From assembly GCF_014267175.1 (NCBI RefSeq), contig NZ_JACMTR010000002.1:880001-944000 (forward strand): a stretch of DNA of 64,000 bases, given 5' to 3'. The stretch is from Pseudonocardia sp. C8 (GTDB taxonomy: Bacteria; Actinomycetota; Actinomycetes; Mycobacteriales; Pseudonocardiaceae). The stretch's first letter is position 1. Every line of letters begins with the position of its first letter. Shown piece by piece: positions 1 through 9,049 of the stretch. The position numbers were made by a program, and so were the translations under genes. Below the pieces are notes generated by a model. That model had not been told where the DNA came from, searched no databases, and saw only the letters and a list, made by a program, of their open reading frames with translations.

Positions 1-1044
1 AGCGGTGGATCGGGGCGCAACACCGCGATCCTGCGGTCGAACTACCTCACCCCCGAGGGCGTGCGGTTCTACGACCGCTCCGTGAAGCTGTACGAGCACC
101 TCGCCGCCGACCTGAACTTCAACGTCATGTTCTCCCAGCGCGGGCACATGACGCTGGCGCACAACGACTCCTCGCTGCGCACCATGCGGTGGCGCGCCGA
201 GGTGAACAAGGCCCAGGGCGTCGACTCGGACGTGATCGGGCCGGACAAGATCAAAGAGCTCGTCCCCTACATGGACACCTCGTCGTACGCGCGGTATCCG
301 ATCCTGGGGGCGCTCTACCACCCGCCTGGCGGCATCGTCCGGCACGACGCGGTGGTCTGGGGGTACGCGCGCGGCGCGGACCTGCACGGGGTGCACATCC
401 ACCAGAAGACGAAGGTGACCGGCATCGACGTCGTCGGCGGCCGGGTCACCGGCGTACAGACCGACCGCGGCCGGATCTCGGCCCCCGTGGTCGTCAACTG
501 CACCGCGGGGTGGTCCACCCTGATCTCCGACATGGCCGGTGTCGAGATGCCGGTCCAGACCTTCCCGCTGCAGGCGGCGGTCACCGAGCCGGTCAAGCCC
601 TTCCTGGACACGGTCGTCGTGTCCGGCACGCTGCACGTCTACGTCAGCCAGACCGACCGCGGCGAGCTGGTGTTCGGTGCCAGCGTGGACCCGTTCGCCT
701 CGTACTCGAACCGGGCGTCGCTCGAGTTCACCGAGGGGCTCGGCGGCCACGTGCTCGAGCTCATGCCCTCCCTGTCGAAGATGCGGCTGCTGCGCCAGTG
801 GGCCGGTCTCTGCGACATGACCCCCGACTACTCGCCCATCATGGGGCCGACCGATGTGGACGGTTTCTACGTCGACGTCGGATGGGGGACCTACGGATTC
901 AAGGCCGGACCCGTGTCCGGCGAGGCGATGGCCGCCTGCGTCGCCGACGGCCGTCCCCCGGAGATCATTTCGGCGTTCGGCCTCGACCGGTTCGCCGACG
1001 GTCGGCTGGTGGGCGAGAAGGGCGCCGCAGCGGTCGGTCACTGA
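1..1044 (+). CDS. soxB: Sarcosine oxidase beta subunit, 5' end outside window
   Basis: This is the catalytic beta subunit of heterotetrameric sarcosine oxidase, which oxidises sarcosine to glycine with the one-carbon unit passed to tetrahydrofolate. The frame is open from base 1 (GRNTAILRSNYLTPEG), so the start and dinucleotide-binding N-terminus lie to the left; 347 residues are visible against about 405 in known enzymes. The His in GGIVRHDAVVWG is visible residue 115; adding the roughly 58 missing residues puts it near 173, the covalent FMN site known in the family. The C-terminal DAO-fold motif GWGTYGFKAGP is present. It heads the visible soxB-D-A-G operon. Confidence 0.93.
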   Translation, partial: SGGSGRNTAILRSNYLTPEGVRFYDRSVKLYEHLAADLNFNVMFSQRGHMTLAHNDSSLRTMRWRAEVNKAQGVDSDVIGPDKIKELVPYMDTSSYARYPILGALYHPPGGIVRHDAVVWGYARGADLHGVHIHQKTKVTGIDVVGGRVTGVQTDRGRISAPVVVNCTAGWSTLISDMAGVEMPVQTFPLQAAVTEPVKPFLDTVVVSGTLHVYVSQTDRGELVFGASVDPFASYSNRASLEFTEGLGGHVLELMPSLSKMRLLRQWAGLCDMTPDYSPIMGPTDVDGFYVDVGWGTYGFKAGPVSGEAMAACVADGRPPEIISAFGLDRFADGRLVGEKGAAAVGH

Positions 1045-1116
1045 GGTGGCGGCCGTGATCCGATTCCCGACCGACATTCCCCCGCTGCCCGCAGCTGTGG
1101 AGAGGTGGACACGAAA

Positions 1117-1368
1117 ATGATGGTGCTGTCGTGCCCGTGGTGCGGGCCCCGCAACGCGACCGAGTTCCGCTACGGCGGCGAGAACCACTCGCGCCCCGAC
1201 CCGAACACGGCGACCGCGCAGGAGTGGCGCCGGTTCCTGTTCATGAAGTCCAACCCGCTCGGACCCGTACAGGAGACCTGGTACCACCGCGCCGGGTGCC
1301 GCAAGTACTTCAGCGTCGAGCGGGACACCGGGACCAACGAGAACCGTCCCCTGGGAGCCGACCGATGA
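1117..1368 (+). CDS. soxD: Sarcosine oxidase delta subunit
   Basis: This is the small zinc-binding delta subunit (83 residues) of heterotetrameric sarcosine oxidase. With the ATG at 1117, the zinc ligands fall at Cys6 and Cys9 (CPWC) and His57 and Cys61 (HRAGC), close to the Cys6/Cys9/His59/Cys63 set known for the family. The Shine-Dalgarno-like GGAGAGG at 1099-1105 has good spacing to 1117; a GTG at 1105 lies inside it and is less likely. The stop overlaps the soxA ATG by 4 bases (ATGA), indicating translational coupling. Confidence 0.92.
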   Translation: MMVLSCPWCGPRNATEFRYGGENHSRPDPNTATAQEWRRFLFMKSNPLGPVQETWYHRAGCRKYFSVERDTGTNENRPLGADR

Positions 1369-4253
1369 GCGCCGCCCTGAGCACAACGACGACGACGACC
1401 TCCGCACGACTCGCGCCGCAGCCCGGCGAGCTGATCGATCGCAGCCGGCTGCTGGAGTTCCGGTGGAACGGGAAGACCTACACCGCGCACCCCGGGGACA
1501 CGATCGCCTCGGCGCTCGCGGCCGCCGGGGAGCGGGTGCTGTCCCGCAGCTACAAGTACCACCGGCCGCGCGGCATCCAGACCGCCGACTACCACGACCC
1601 GGGCTGCAGCTTCCAGGTCGGTGACGAACCGAACGTCCGGGGCGGGCACCGGCTGGTGCACGAGGGCATGGACGTCCGCTCGCAGAACACCTGGCCGTCG
1701 CTGCGGTTCGACGTCAAGGCCGTCAACAGCCTGGTCGGGCGGTTCCTGTCCACCGGCTTCTACTACAAGACCTTCATCAAGCCCGAGCCGCTCTGGCCGC
1801 TGTACGAGAGCGTCCTGCGCCAGTTCGTCCACGCCGGAACGGTCTCGCCCGAGCCGTCCGGGGCCTACTTCGACAAGCGCTACGCCCACGCCGACGTCGT
1901 CGTCGCCGGCGGCGGGCCGGCCGGGATGGCGGCCGCGGTGGCCGCCGCCCGTGCGGGCGCCAAGGTCATGCTCGTCGAGGAGGAGCACCAGCTCGGCGGC
2001 CACCTGCGCTGGGGATCGGCCGAGGACCTGGCGACGCTGCGCGAGCTGCGTGCGCAGGTCGCGGCGGAGCCCGGCATCGAGGTGCTCGAGAACTCGGTGG
2101 CGCTCGCGCGGTACGACGACAACTGGATCCCGATCGTCCAGCGCGGCCTGCCGAACGTGTTCGAACGGCTGATCAAGGCTCGGGCGCGGACGCTGGTGGT
2201 CAGCCCGGGGCTCATCGAGCGGCCCTACGTCTTCGCCGGGAACGATCTTCCGGGTGTCATGGTGTCCACCGCGGTCCGGCGGCTCGTCAACCTGTACGCG
2301 GTCCGGCCCGGCACCCGCGCGGTCGTGATGACCGCCAACGAGAGCGGTGACGCCGCGATCGAGGACCTGCGGCGGGCGGGCGTGGAGATCGCCGCGGTCG
2401 CGGACGCCCGGCGGGGCGAGCACGTGGTGCGGGCCGAGGGCCGCACCGGGGTCCGCTCGGTGACCCTGTCCACCGGGGCCGAGGTCGCGTGCGACCTCCT
2501 GGTCACGGCGGCCGGGTGGACCGCGCCGACGTCGCTGCTGAACATGGCGGGCGACAACCCCGTTTACGACCCGCGGTCCGCCCGGTTCGTCCCGAACCCG
2601 GACGCGCTGCCCGACAGCGTGCTGGCCGCCGGCGGCATCGTCGGCGACGGTACGGCCCAGGAGCTCCTGCAGCACGGCTACGCGGTCGGGGAGGAGGCCG
2701 CGCACCGCGCCGCCCAGCGCGCCGACGAGGCCCGCGCGCAGATGCCGACCCGGCCCGACGCGGCCGGCGGGACCGGATCGGCGACGCGTTCGCCCCGGCC
2801 GGTGCCGCCGCTGCGCCCGGCACCGCACCCGGCGCTGTTCCGGAGCAGCACGCACGGGTTCGTCGACATGTGCGAGGACGTCTCCTCGAAGGACATCGTC
2901 TCCGCGGCCAAGGAGGGCTACGACTCCGTCGAGCTCGTGAAGCGGTACACGACGGTCACGATGGGTCCGACGCAGGGCAAGCTCGAGACGGTCAACGCCG
3001 TCGCGATCCTCGCCGAGGCCACCGGGCGCAGCATCGCCGAGACCGGGACCACCACGTGGCGCCCGATGTACGTCCCGCTCACGCTCGGTGCGCTCGCCGG
3101 GCGGCTCCCCGAGCCCGTGCGGCACTCCCCGATGAAGGCCTGGCACGAGAAGCACCACGCGGTACCGCTGGTGGCCGGGCAGTGGATCCGGCCCGAGCAC
3201 TACGGCGACCCGGCCGCGGAGGTCCGGGCCGTGCGCGAGCGCGTGGGGCTGATCGACGTCACCCCGATCGGCAAGCTGGACCTGCGCGGTCCGGACGTGC
3301 CGAAGCTGCTGAACCACCTCTACGTGAACAAGTGGTCGAAGCTGCCGGTGGGCGGGGTCCGCTACGGCGTGATGTGCGCCGACGACGGCATCGTGTTCGA
3401 CGACGGTGTCACCGGCCGGCTCGGCGAGGACCACTACCTGATGTCGACCACGTCGTCGGGTGCCGCCGGGGTCTGGGAGTGGGTCGAGGACTGGCTGCAG
3501 ACCGCCCACCCGGAGTGGCAGGTGCACTGCACGCCGGTCACCACGGCCTACGCGAGCATGAACCTCGCCGGCCCGCGGTCCCGCGAGCTGCTCGCCCGGC
3601 TGACCGACGTCGACCTCGACCCGGAGTCCTTCGGGTACATGCAGGTGCGGACCGGCACGGTGGCCGGCATCGAGGACTGCGTCCTGTGGCGGATCGGGTT
3701 CACCGGTGAGCTCTCCTACGAGATCCACGTCCCGGCCTCCTACGGGCTGCACGTCTGGGAGAAGCTCTTCGAGGCCGGCGCCGACCTGGGGATCTCGCCG
3801 TTCGGCGTCGAGGCGCAGCGGATCCTCCGGCTGGAGAAGGGCCACTTCATCGTCGGCCAGGACACCGACGGCCTGTCCAAGGGCTACACCGCCGGGCTGG
3901 GGGGCCTGATCAAGCTGGACAAGGAGGACTTCGTCGGCAAGCCCGAGCTCGTCCGGCAGTCCGAGCGTGACGACTACCCCCGGCTGGTCGGCATCCAACC
4001 GGAGGACCGGCAGGTCGTGCCGGCGGAGGCCAGCCAGATCCTCCGCCCGGACGGCCGCATCGCCGGCCGCATCACGTCCTCGAGGATGTCCCCGACGCTG
4101 GGCCGGTCGATCTGCCTCGGCCAGGTCGACCCCGACCTCGCCGCGCCCGGGACCCGCCTGAGCGTCCGCCTGCCCGACGGGTCGGACGTCATCGCCCGGG
4201 TCATCGAGGGACATGCCCACTTCGACCCGAAGGGAGAGCGTCAGCGTGTCTAG
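1365..4253 (+). CDS. soxA: Sarcosine oxidase alpha subunit
   Basis: This 962-residue protein carries the NAD- and folate-binding modules of heterotetrameric sarcosine oxidase. A 2Fe2S-like N-terminal fold (about residues 20-110, motif GDTIASALAAAGERVLSRS) precedes a Rossmann domain near residue 175 (VVVAGGGPAGMAAA). The last 360 residues or so form a GcvT-like aminomethyltransferase domain that makes 5,10-methylene-THF. The start is the ATG overlapping the soxD stop; the same frame is open further left, but that lies inside soxD. A threonine run near residues 6-12 comes from an ACG repeat. Confidence 0.94.
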   Translation: MSAALSTTTTTTSARLAPQPGELIDRSRLLEFRWNGKTYTAHPGDTIASALAAAGERVLSRSYKYHRPRGIQTADYHDPGCSFQVGDEPNVRGGHRLVHEGMDVRSQNTWPSLRFDVKAVNSLVGRFLSTGFYYKTFIKPEPLWPLYESVLRQFVHAGTVSPEPSGAYFDKRYAHADVVVAGGGPAGMAAAVAAARAGAKVMLVEEEHQLGGHLRWGSAEDLATLRELRAQVAAEPGIEVLENSVALARYDDNWIPIVQRGLPNVFERLIKARARTLVVSPGLIERPYVFAGNDLPGVMVSTAVRRLVNLYAVRPGTRAVVMTANESGDAAIEDLRRAGVEIAAVADARRGEHVVRAEGRTGVRSVTLSTGAEVACDLLVTAAGWTAPTSLLNMAGDNPVYDPRSARFVPNPDALPDSVLAAGGIVGDGTAQELLQHGYAVGEEAAHRAAQRADEARAQMPTRPDAAGGTGSATRSPRPVPPLRPAPHPALFRSSTHGFVDMCEDVSSKDIVSAAKEGYDSVELVKRYTTVTMGPTQGKLETVNAVAILAEATGRSIAETGTTTWRPMYVPLTLGALAGRLPEPVRHSPMKAWHEKHHAVPLVAGQWIRPEHYGDPAAEVRAVRERVGLIDVTPIGKLDLRGPDVPKLLNHLYVNKWSKLPVGGVRYGVMCADDGIVFDDGVTGRLGEDHYLMSTTSSGAAGVWEWVEDWLQTAHPEWQVHCTPVTTAYASMNLAGPRSRELLARLTDVDLDPESFGYMQVRTGTVAGIEDCVLWRIGFTGELSYEIHVPASYGLHVWEKLFEAGADLGISPFGVEAQRILRLEKGHFIVGQDTDGLSKGYTAGLGGLIKLDKEDFVGKPELVRQSERDDYPRLVGIQPEDRQVVPAEASQILRPDGRIAGRITSSRMSPTLGRSICLGQVDPDLAAPGTRLSVRLPDGSDVIARVIEGHAHFDPKGERQRV

Positions 4254-4899
4254 TACTGCACCCGCCGTCGCCCGGAGCGCGATCAGCCCCGCCGACCCCG
4301 TGCTGCGGGGTGGATGGGAGGTCAGCGCCCGGCGCAGCACGGCCGACCTCACGCTGTCCGACGAGTCGTCGCTGGCCAAGATCCTCGTCCGCGGCGGCGT
4401 CAACGGCGCCGTGCGCCAGGTCGTCGGTACCCGGTTCGGCCGGGCCGCCCGCACCGAGCGGGCCGGACACCCGGTCCTCGCCGTGGGTTCCGGCCCGGGG
4501 GAGTGGCTGGTCATCGGCCCCACCGGGACGGCCCGCGCGCTGCTCGAGGACCTGGAGTCCGCCGCGTCGGGGACCGGCGAGTTCGCCTCCGTGCTGGACG
4601 TGACGCACGGCCGGGCACTGGTCCGGCTGCGCGGGCGGCGTTCCGCGGACGTCCTGAACAAGATCTGCGGCATCGACCTGGACGATGCCTCCACCCCGGA
4701 CGGTGCCGCGCTGCGGACGTCGGTGGCCGCGGTGGCCACCGACCTGGTCCGGGACGACGGTCCCGGCGCAGGAGAACCGTCGTACCTGCTGCACGTCGAG
4801 CGGTCGAGCGGCCAGCACCTGTTCGACGTCCTGCTCGATGCCGGTGCCGAGTTCGGCATCGAGGTCACCGGCCCGGAACTCGACACCTGGAGTGAGTGA
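4246..4899 (+). CDS. soxG: Sarcosine oxidase gamma subunit
   Basis: This 217-residue protein is the gamma subunit of sarcosine oxidase, a GcvT-like beta-barrel domain that completes the complex. SoxG-type motifs are seen (PGEWLVIGP, RLRGRRSADVLNKICGIDL). The GTG at 4246 is preferred because AGGGAGAG at 4231-4238 sits 7 bases upstream. An ATG at 4213 in the same frame would add 11 residues inside soxA and has no ribosome-binding site. It overlaps the soxA stop by 8 bases and ends 3 bases before the next gene. Confidence 0.88.
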   Translation: MSSTAPAVARSAISPADPVLRGGWEVSARRSTADLTLSDESSLAKILVRGGVNGAVRQVVGTRFGRAARTERAGHPVLAVGSGPGEWLVIGPTGTARALLEDLESAASGTGEFASVLDVTHGRALVRLRGRRSADVLNKICGIDLDDASTPDGAALRTSVAAVATDLVRDDGPGAGEPSYLLHVERSSGQHLFDVLLDAGAEFGIEVTGPELDTWSE

Positions 4900-4902
4900 C
4901 AG

Positions 4903-6237
4903 ATGGTTCCCGAGAAGTCCCGCTACGTCGTCATCGGGGCCGGCATCCACGGCCTCACCACCGCAGCGCACCTCGCCCGGGGGCTGGCCGAGTCCGGCCG
5001 CGGGGACGGCAGCGACGTCGTCGTCGTCGACAAGACCGACGTCGGTGCCGGCGCCTCCGGTGTCGCCTGTGGCGTCATCCGGAACAACTACTTCCAGCCG
5101 GCGATGCGCCGCCTGATGGCGCACTCCGTCGAGGCGTGGGAACGGGACGCCGAGGCGCTGTCGTACCACGGCGTCGGCTACATCCAGCTCGCCCCGGACG
5201 CGATGGCCGACGACGTCCGCCAGATCGCCCGCGAGCAGAACGAGATCGGCTACGAGTCGGTGCTCGTCGAGGGCGTCGACGAGTGCAACGCCTACATGCG
5301 CGAGATCTTCTCCGACTGGCAGGCGCCGGGGATCTCGATCCTGCTGCACGAGAAGCGCGGCGGGTACGCCAACAACACCCTGTCCCTGGCCGGCCTGGCG
5401 GCCAAGGCCCGCGAGGCCGGTGTCCGCATCGAGACCGGGGTCACGGTCACCGGGTTCGAGCGGACCGGCGAGCGGGTCAGCGCCGTCGAGACCGACCAGG
5501 GGACGATCGCCTGCGATGCGGTGGTCGTGGCGGTCGGCCCCTGGGTACGCGACATCTGGTCGATGCTCGACCTGCCCGAGACCATCACCGTCCGGGACAC
5601 CTCCGGCAAGGAGCACCCGGACCGGCCGATGTGGACCTACTGGGCGCTGCAGGAGGGCACCCTCGAGGTCGACCCGGGGGAGTTCACGGACAACAAGGGT
5701 GGCTTCCCGCCGGTCATCCACGTCGACTCGGACGCCCCGCTCCACGACGACCTGGACGGCTCGCTCATCACCGACCAGATGTGGGGCATCTACTACAAGC
5801 CCGACTTCCACTTCGGCGGTGTCCAGGGTGGTGCTTCGCCGCAGCAGATCGACCGGCCCGCCCACGAGGTCGCCGTCGACCCGTACGGGCCGGCCAGCCC
5901 CGAGTTCGTGGTCGACGACTCGTTCGTCCGCATGTGGACCTCGGCCCTGGCCGCCTGCCACAAGCGGTTCGAGCAGAAGCGCGGCCTCTACTCCAAGGAG
6001 CCGTCGGGCGGCATCGGGGCGTTCACCCCGGACAGCTTCCCGGTGTTCGACATGTTCTGCGAGAACGCCTACTTCATCGCCGACGCCAACCACGGGTACA
6101 AGATGCTCGGGGTCGGTGAGCTCGTCGCGAAGGAGCTGCTCGGCGAACCGCAGGAGCTGCTCGCGCCGTTCCGGTTCGACCGGTACCGCACCGGCGATCT
6201 CCACCCGACCAGCCACTCGCCGTTCCCGTGGAGCTGA
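4903..6237 (+). CDS. DAO-family FAD oxidoreductase, SoxB-like paralogue
   Basis: This 444-residue flavoprotein has an N-terminal FAD motif (VVIGAGIHGLTTAAHLA) and a DAO-family C-terminus (ANHGYKMLGVGELVA). CGVIRNNYFQPAMRR resembles the RNTAILRSNYL stretch of SoxB, so it is a paralogue. The SoxB flavinylation segment GG-x2-RHD appears here as GGYANNT, without the His, so covalent FMN is not expected. Its place between soxG and purU suggests oxidation of another N-methyl amino acid such as dimethylglycine or N-methylglutamate. That substrate is an inference; no specific family was recognised. Confidence 0.75.
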   Translation: MVPEKSRYVVIGAGIHGLTTAAHLARGLAESGRGDGSDVVVVDKTDVGAGASGVACGVIRNNYFQPAMRRLMAHSVEAWERDAEALSYHGVGYIQLAPDAMADDVRQIAREQNEIGYESVLVEGVDECNAYMREIFSDWQAPGISILLHEKRGGYANNTLSLAGLAAKAREAGVRIETGVTVTGFERTGERVSAVETDQGTIACDAVVVAVGPWVRDIWSMLDLPETITVRDTSGKEHPDRPMWTYWALQEGTLEVDPGEFTDNKGGFPPVIHVDSDAPLHDDLDGSLITDQMWGIYYKPDFHFGGVQGGASPQQIDRPAHEVAVDPYGPASPEFVVDDSFVRMWTSALAACHKRFEQKRGLYSKEPSGGIGAFTPDSFPVFDMFCENAYFIADANHGYKMLGVGELVAKELLGEPQELLAPFRFDRYRTGDLHPTSHSPFPWS

Positions 6238-6262
6238 CGCACCGCGGAGAGAAGGATCTCTG

Positions 6263-7198
6263 ATGAACGATCCGAGAATCGAGGCTCCACCGGCCGCGGT
6301 CGTCGCCCCCGACCGCCGCGGTCACTGGGCAGACGCGGCCGCTGTGCGCGATCACGGCCGCCTGCTGATGTCGTGCCAGGACGGCCCCGGAATCGTGGCG
6401 TCGGTGACGGCGTTCCTGCACGCCCGCGGTGCGAACATCGTGCACGCCGACCAGAACTCGACCGACCCCGAGGGCGGGAAGTTCTTCCAGCGCATCGTGT
6501 TCCACCTGCCCGACCTCATCGATCGGCTGCCGAAGCTGCGGCGGGAGTTCGCCGGGGACGTGGCCGGCCGGTTCGGGATGGCGTTCCAGATGACCGCGGC
6601 GGAGACGCCGAAGCGGGTGGCGCTGTTCGTGTCCAAGTTCGACCACTGCCTGCTGGACCTGCTGTGGCGGTGGCGACGCGGCGAGCTGCCGATGGACGTC
6701 GTGCAGGTCGTCTCGAACCACCCGGACCTGGAGAAGGACGTGGCCGGGTTCGACGTCCCGTTCGCCCACATCCCGGTCACCCGGGACACCAAGGCCCAGG
6801 CGGAGCAGCGCCAGCTCGAGCTGCTCGAGGGCCGGGTCGACCTCGTGGTGCTGGCGCGGTACATGCAGGTGCTCAGCGGTGACTTCCTGGAGCGGGTCGG
6901 GGTACCGGCGATCAACATCCACCACTCGTTCCTGCCCGCGTTCGCCGGAGCCGGTCCGTACGACCAGGCCAAGAAGCGCGGCGTCAAGCTCGTCGGCGCC
7001 ACGGCGCACTACGTGACCGAGGACCTCGACGAGGGCCCGATCATCGAGCAGGACGTCGCCCGGATCTCGCACCGGCACACGGTCCGCGAGATCTCCCGCC
7101 GCGGTGCCGACATCGAGCGGGTCGTGCTCGCACGGGCGGTGGAGGCGCACTGCGACGACCGGGTGCTGCTCAACGACACCACGACGATCGTCTTCTGA
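6263..7198 (+). CDS. purU: Formyltetrahydrofolate deformylase
   Basis: PurU hydrolyses 10-formyl-THF to formate and THF. The 311-residue protein has an N-terminal ACT domain (GRLLMSCQDGPGIVASVTAFL) and a formyltransferase-fold domain with INIHHSFLPAFAGAGPY and the late DEGPIIEQD segment. AGAAGGA at 6249-6255 is 7 bases before the ATG. purU commonly follows soxBDAG in actinobacteria, where it regenerates free THF from the C1 units that sarcosine oxidase produces. The released formate could be oxidised by the FdhF-like enzyme encoded at 51854-54184. Confidence 0.93.
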   Translation: MNDPRIEAPPAAVVAPDRRGHWADAAAVRDHGRLLMSCQDGPGIVASVTAFLHARGANIVHADQNSTDPEGGKFFQRIVFHLPDLIDRLPKLRREFAGDVAGRFGMAFQMTAAETPKRVALFVSKFDHCLLDLLWRWRRGELPMDVVQVVSNHPDLEKDVAGFDVPFAHIPVTRDTKAQAEQRQLELLEGRVDLVVLARYMQVLSGDFLERVGVPAINIHHSFLPAFAGAGPYDQAKKRGVKLVGATAHYVTEDLDEGPIIEQDVARISHRHTVREISRRGADIERVVLARAVEAHCDDRVLLNDTTTIVF

Positions 7199-7208
7199 GG
7201 ACCCCGAC

Positions 7209-8069
7209 GTGACTGCAGAACTGATCGACGGCAAGGCAGCGGCGGCGGAGCTCCGGGCGGAGGTGGCCGCGGAGGTCGCCGGGCTCCCGGCCGCGCCCGG
7301 GCTCGCCACGGTGCTGGTCGGGGACGACCCCGCCTCGCACATCTACGTGTCGAGCAAGCGCAAGCAGTGCACGCAGGCCGGGATGCGGGACCTCCACCGG
7401 CACGTCCCGGGGGACGTGACGCAGGAGGAGCTGCTCGGGATCATCGACGGGCTCGCCGAGGACCCGGAGGTCACCGGGATCCTGCTGCAGCTGCCGCTGC
7501 CCGGGCACCTCGACGCGAACGCGCTGCTGGCCCGCATCCCGCCGGAGAAGGACGTCGACGGGCTCACCGAACGCAGTGCGGGCCGGCTGGCGCTGGGCAA
7601 GCCGGGGCTCGTGCCGTGCACCCCGTCCGGGGTGATGCACCTGCTCGACCGGGCCGGGGTGAAGCTCGAGGGGGCGGAGGCCGTCGTCGTCGGTCGGTCG
7701 TCGCTGGTCGGCAAGCCGCAGGCGCAGCTGCTCCTGGGGCGCAACGCCACCGTGACGACCTGCCACTCCCGGACCCGGGACCTCGCCGAGGTGACGCGGC
7801 GGGCCGACGTCCTGGTCGCCGCGGCCGGCGTGCCCCGCATGATCGGTCCGGATGCGGTGAAGCCGGGCGCGGTCGTGATCGACGTCGGCATGCACCGGCT
7901 GGAGTCCGGGCTGTGCGGGGACGTCGACACCGAGGCGGTCGCCGAGGTCGCGTCGGCCATCACGCCGGTCCCCGGCGGGGTGGGGCCGATGACCATCGCG
8001 ATGCTGCTGCGGAACACGGTGCTCGCGGCCCGCCTGCTCGCCGGGGATGCGGTGGGGACCGGTCCGTGA
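7209..8069 (+). CDS. folD: Methylenetetrahydrofolate dehydrogenase/cyclohydrolase
   Basis: FolD interconverts 5,10-methylene-THF, methenyl-THF and 10-formyl-THF using NADP. The 286-residue protein has the catalytic-lysine segment YVSSKRKQC, QLPLPGHL, the nucleotide-binding VVVGRSSLVGKP and the C-terminal PVPGGVGPMTIAMLLRNT. It lies 10 bases after purU and overlaps the next gene by 4 bases (GTGA). Between SoxA-made methylene-THF and PurU it completes the oxidative route to formate. In the reverse direction it would feed methylene-THF to GlyA. Confidence 0.95.
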   Translation: MTAELIDGKAAAAELRAEVAAEVAGLPAAPGLATVLVGDDPASHIYVSSKRKQCTQAGMRDLHRHVPGDVTQEELLGIIDGLAEDPEVTGILLQLPLPGHLDANALLARIPPEKDVDGLTERSAGRLALGKPGLVPCTPSGVMHLLDRAGVKLEGAEAVVVGRSSLVGKPQAQLLLGRNATVTTCHSRTRDLAEVTRRADVLVAAAGVPRMIGPDAVKPGAVVIDVGMHRLESGLCGDVDTEAVAEVASAITPVPGGVGPMTIAMLLRNTVLAARLLAGDAVGTGP

Positions 8070-9043
8070 CCCCGTCGGTCGCGTCCGTCCTGGGTACGAC
8101 GGTTCCGATCGTGCTCGCGCCCATGGGCGGCGTGGCCGGCGGGGCGCTGGCCGCCGCCGTGTCCGAGGCGGGTGGTCTCGGCATGATCGGTGTCGGCTAC
8201 GCGGACGCCGACCGGTTCGCCGCCGAGCTCCGGGTGGCCCGGGGCACGCGGGTCGGCTGCGGGTTCATCACCTGGTGCCTCGAGCGCGAGCCACGCCAGC
8301 TGGACCTCGCCCTGGACCACGACGTGGCGGCCGTCATGCTGTCGTTCGGCGACGTCGAGCGGTTCGCCGGACGGATCCGGGCGGCCGGGGTCCCGTTGAT
8401 CTGCCAGGTGCCCGGCCGGGACGAGGCCGGCCGGGCCCTGGATCAGGGTGCCCAGGTGCTCGTCGCCCAGGGAGGGGAGGGCGGCGGCCACGGCACCCGC
8501 CTGCGCTCGACGCTGACGCTGGTCCCCGAGATCTGCGACCTGGTGCGCGAGCGAGGCGACCCGGTCCCGGTGCTCGCCGCCGGCGGTGTGGCGGACGGCC
8601 GCGGGCTCGCGGCCGTGCTGGCACTCGGCGCCGCCGGGGCGGTCGTCGGGACCCGGTTCGCGGCGACCGCCGAGGCGACCGTCTCCGCGGCCGCGCTCGA
8701 GCGGATGATCCGGGCCCGGGGCGACGACACGCTGGCCACCCGGGTCTACGACGACGTCCGAGGGGTGAACTGGCCGGACGGGTACACGAGCCGGGTGCTC
8801 CGTTCCCCGTTCACCGACACCTGGGACAAGGCCGGCACCGGGCGCGTGCCGGTCGAGTGCCTGGTCGAGGCGACCGCGCGGTACCGGGACGGCGTCCGGT
8901 GCGACGACCCGGACACCATCGTCGTCACCGCAGGCGAGGCCGTGGGGCTGATCCACCGGCCCGAGTCGGCGGCCACGGTCGTGCAGGTCATGGCCGCCGA
9001 GGCCCGTGCCGTGATCGACACCCTGCACGGTGCGCCGGTCTGA
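8066..9043 (+). CDS. Nitronate monooxygenase-like flavoprotein
   Basis: This 325-residue TIM-barrel FMN protein resembles 2-nitropropane dioxygenase/nitronate monooxygenase. Motifs seen are APMGGVAGGALAAAVSEAGGLGMIG at the N-terminus, AQGGEGGGHGTR with the family His, and the FMN-phosphate loop GGVADGRGLAAVLALGAAGAVVGTRF. Its GTG overlaps the folD stop, so it is the last gene of the sox operon. Why a nitronate oxidase sits in a sarcosine/folate operon is unclear. It may detoxify a nitro compound or act on an unidentified substrate. Confidence 0.8.
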   Translation: MTPSVASVLGTTVPIVLAPMGGVAGGALAAAVSEAGGLGMIGVGYADADRFAAELRVARGTRVGCGFITWCLEREPRQLDLALDHDVAAVMLSFGDVERFAGRIRAAGVPLICQVPGRDEAGRALDQGAQVLVAQGGEGGGHGTRLRSTLTLVPEICDLVRERGDPVPVLAAGGVADGRGLAAVLALGAAGAVVGTRFAATAEATVSAAALERMIRARGDDTLATRVYDDVRGVNWPDGYTSRVLRSPFTDTWDKAGTGRVPVECLVEATARYRDGVRCDDPDTIVVTAGEAVGLIHRPESAATVVQVMAAEARAVIDTLHGAPV

Positions 9044-9049
9044 ACCTGC

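Noticed and set aside
1131..1364. N-terminal extension of soxA
   Set aside because: The frame is open, but it runs inside soxD, and the extra residues are Arg/Pro-rich and absent from the family; the ATG at 1365 overlaps the soxD stop as expected.
1170..4886. Very long open frame on the minus strand opposite soxA and soxG
   Set aside because: It is a GC-bias shadow: Arg/Pro/Gly/Asp/His-rich, no recognisable domain, and opposite clearly conserved genes. The same holds for other long antisense frames such as 4201-6216, 10744-13515 and 51848-55087.
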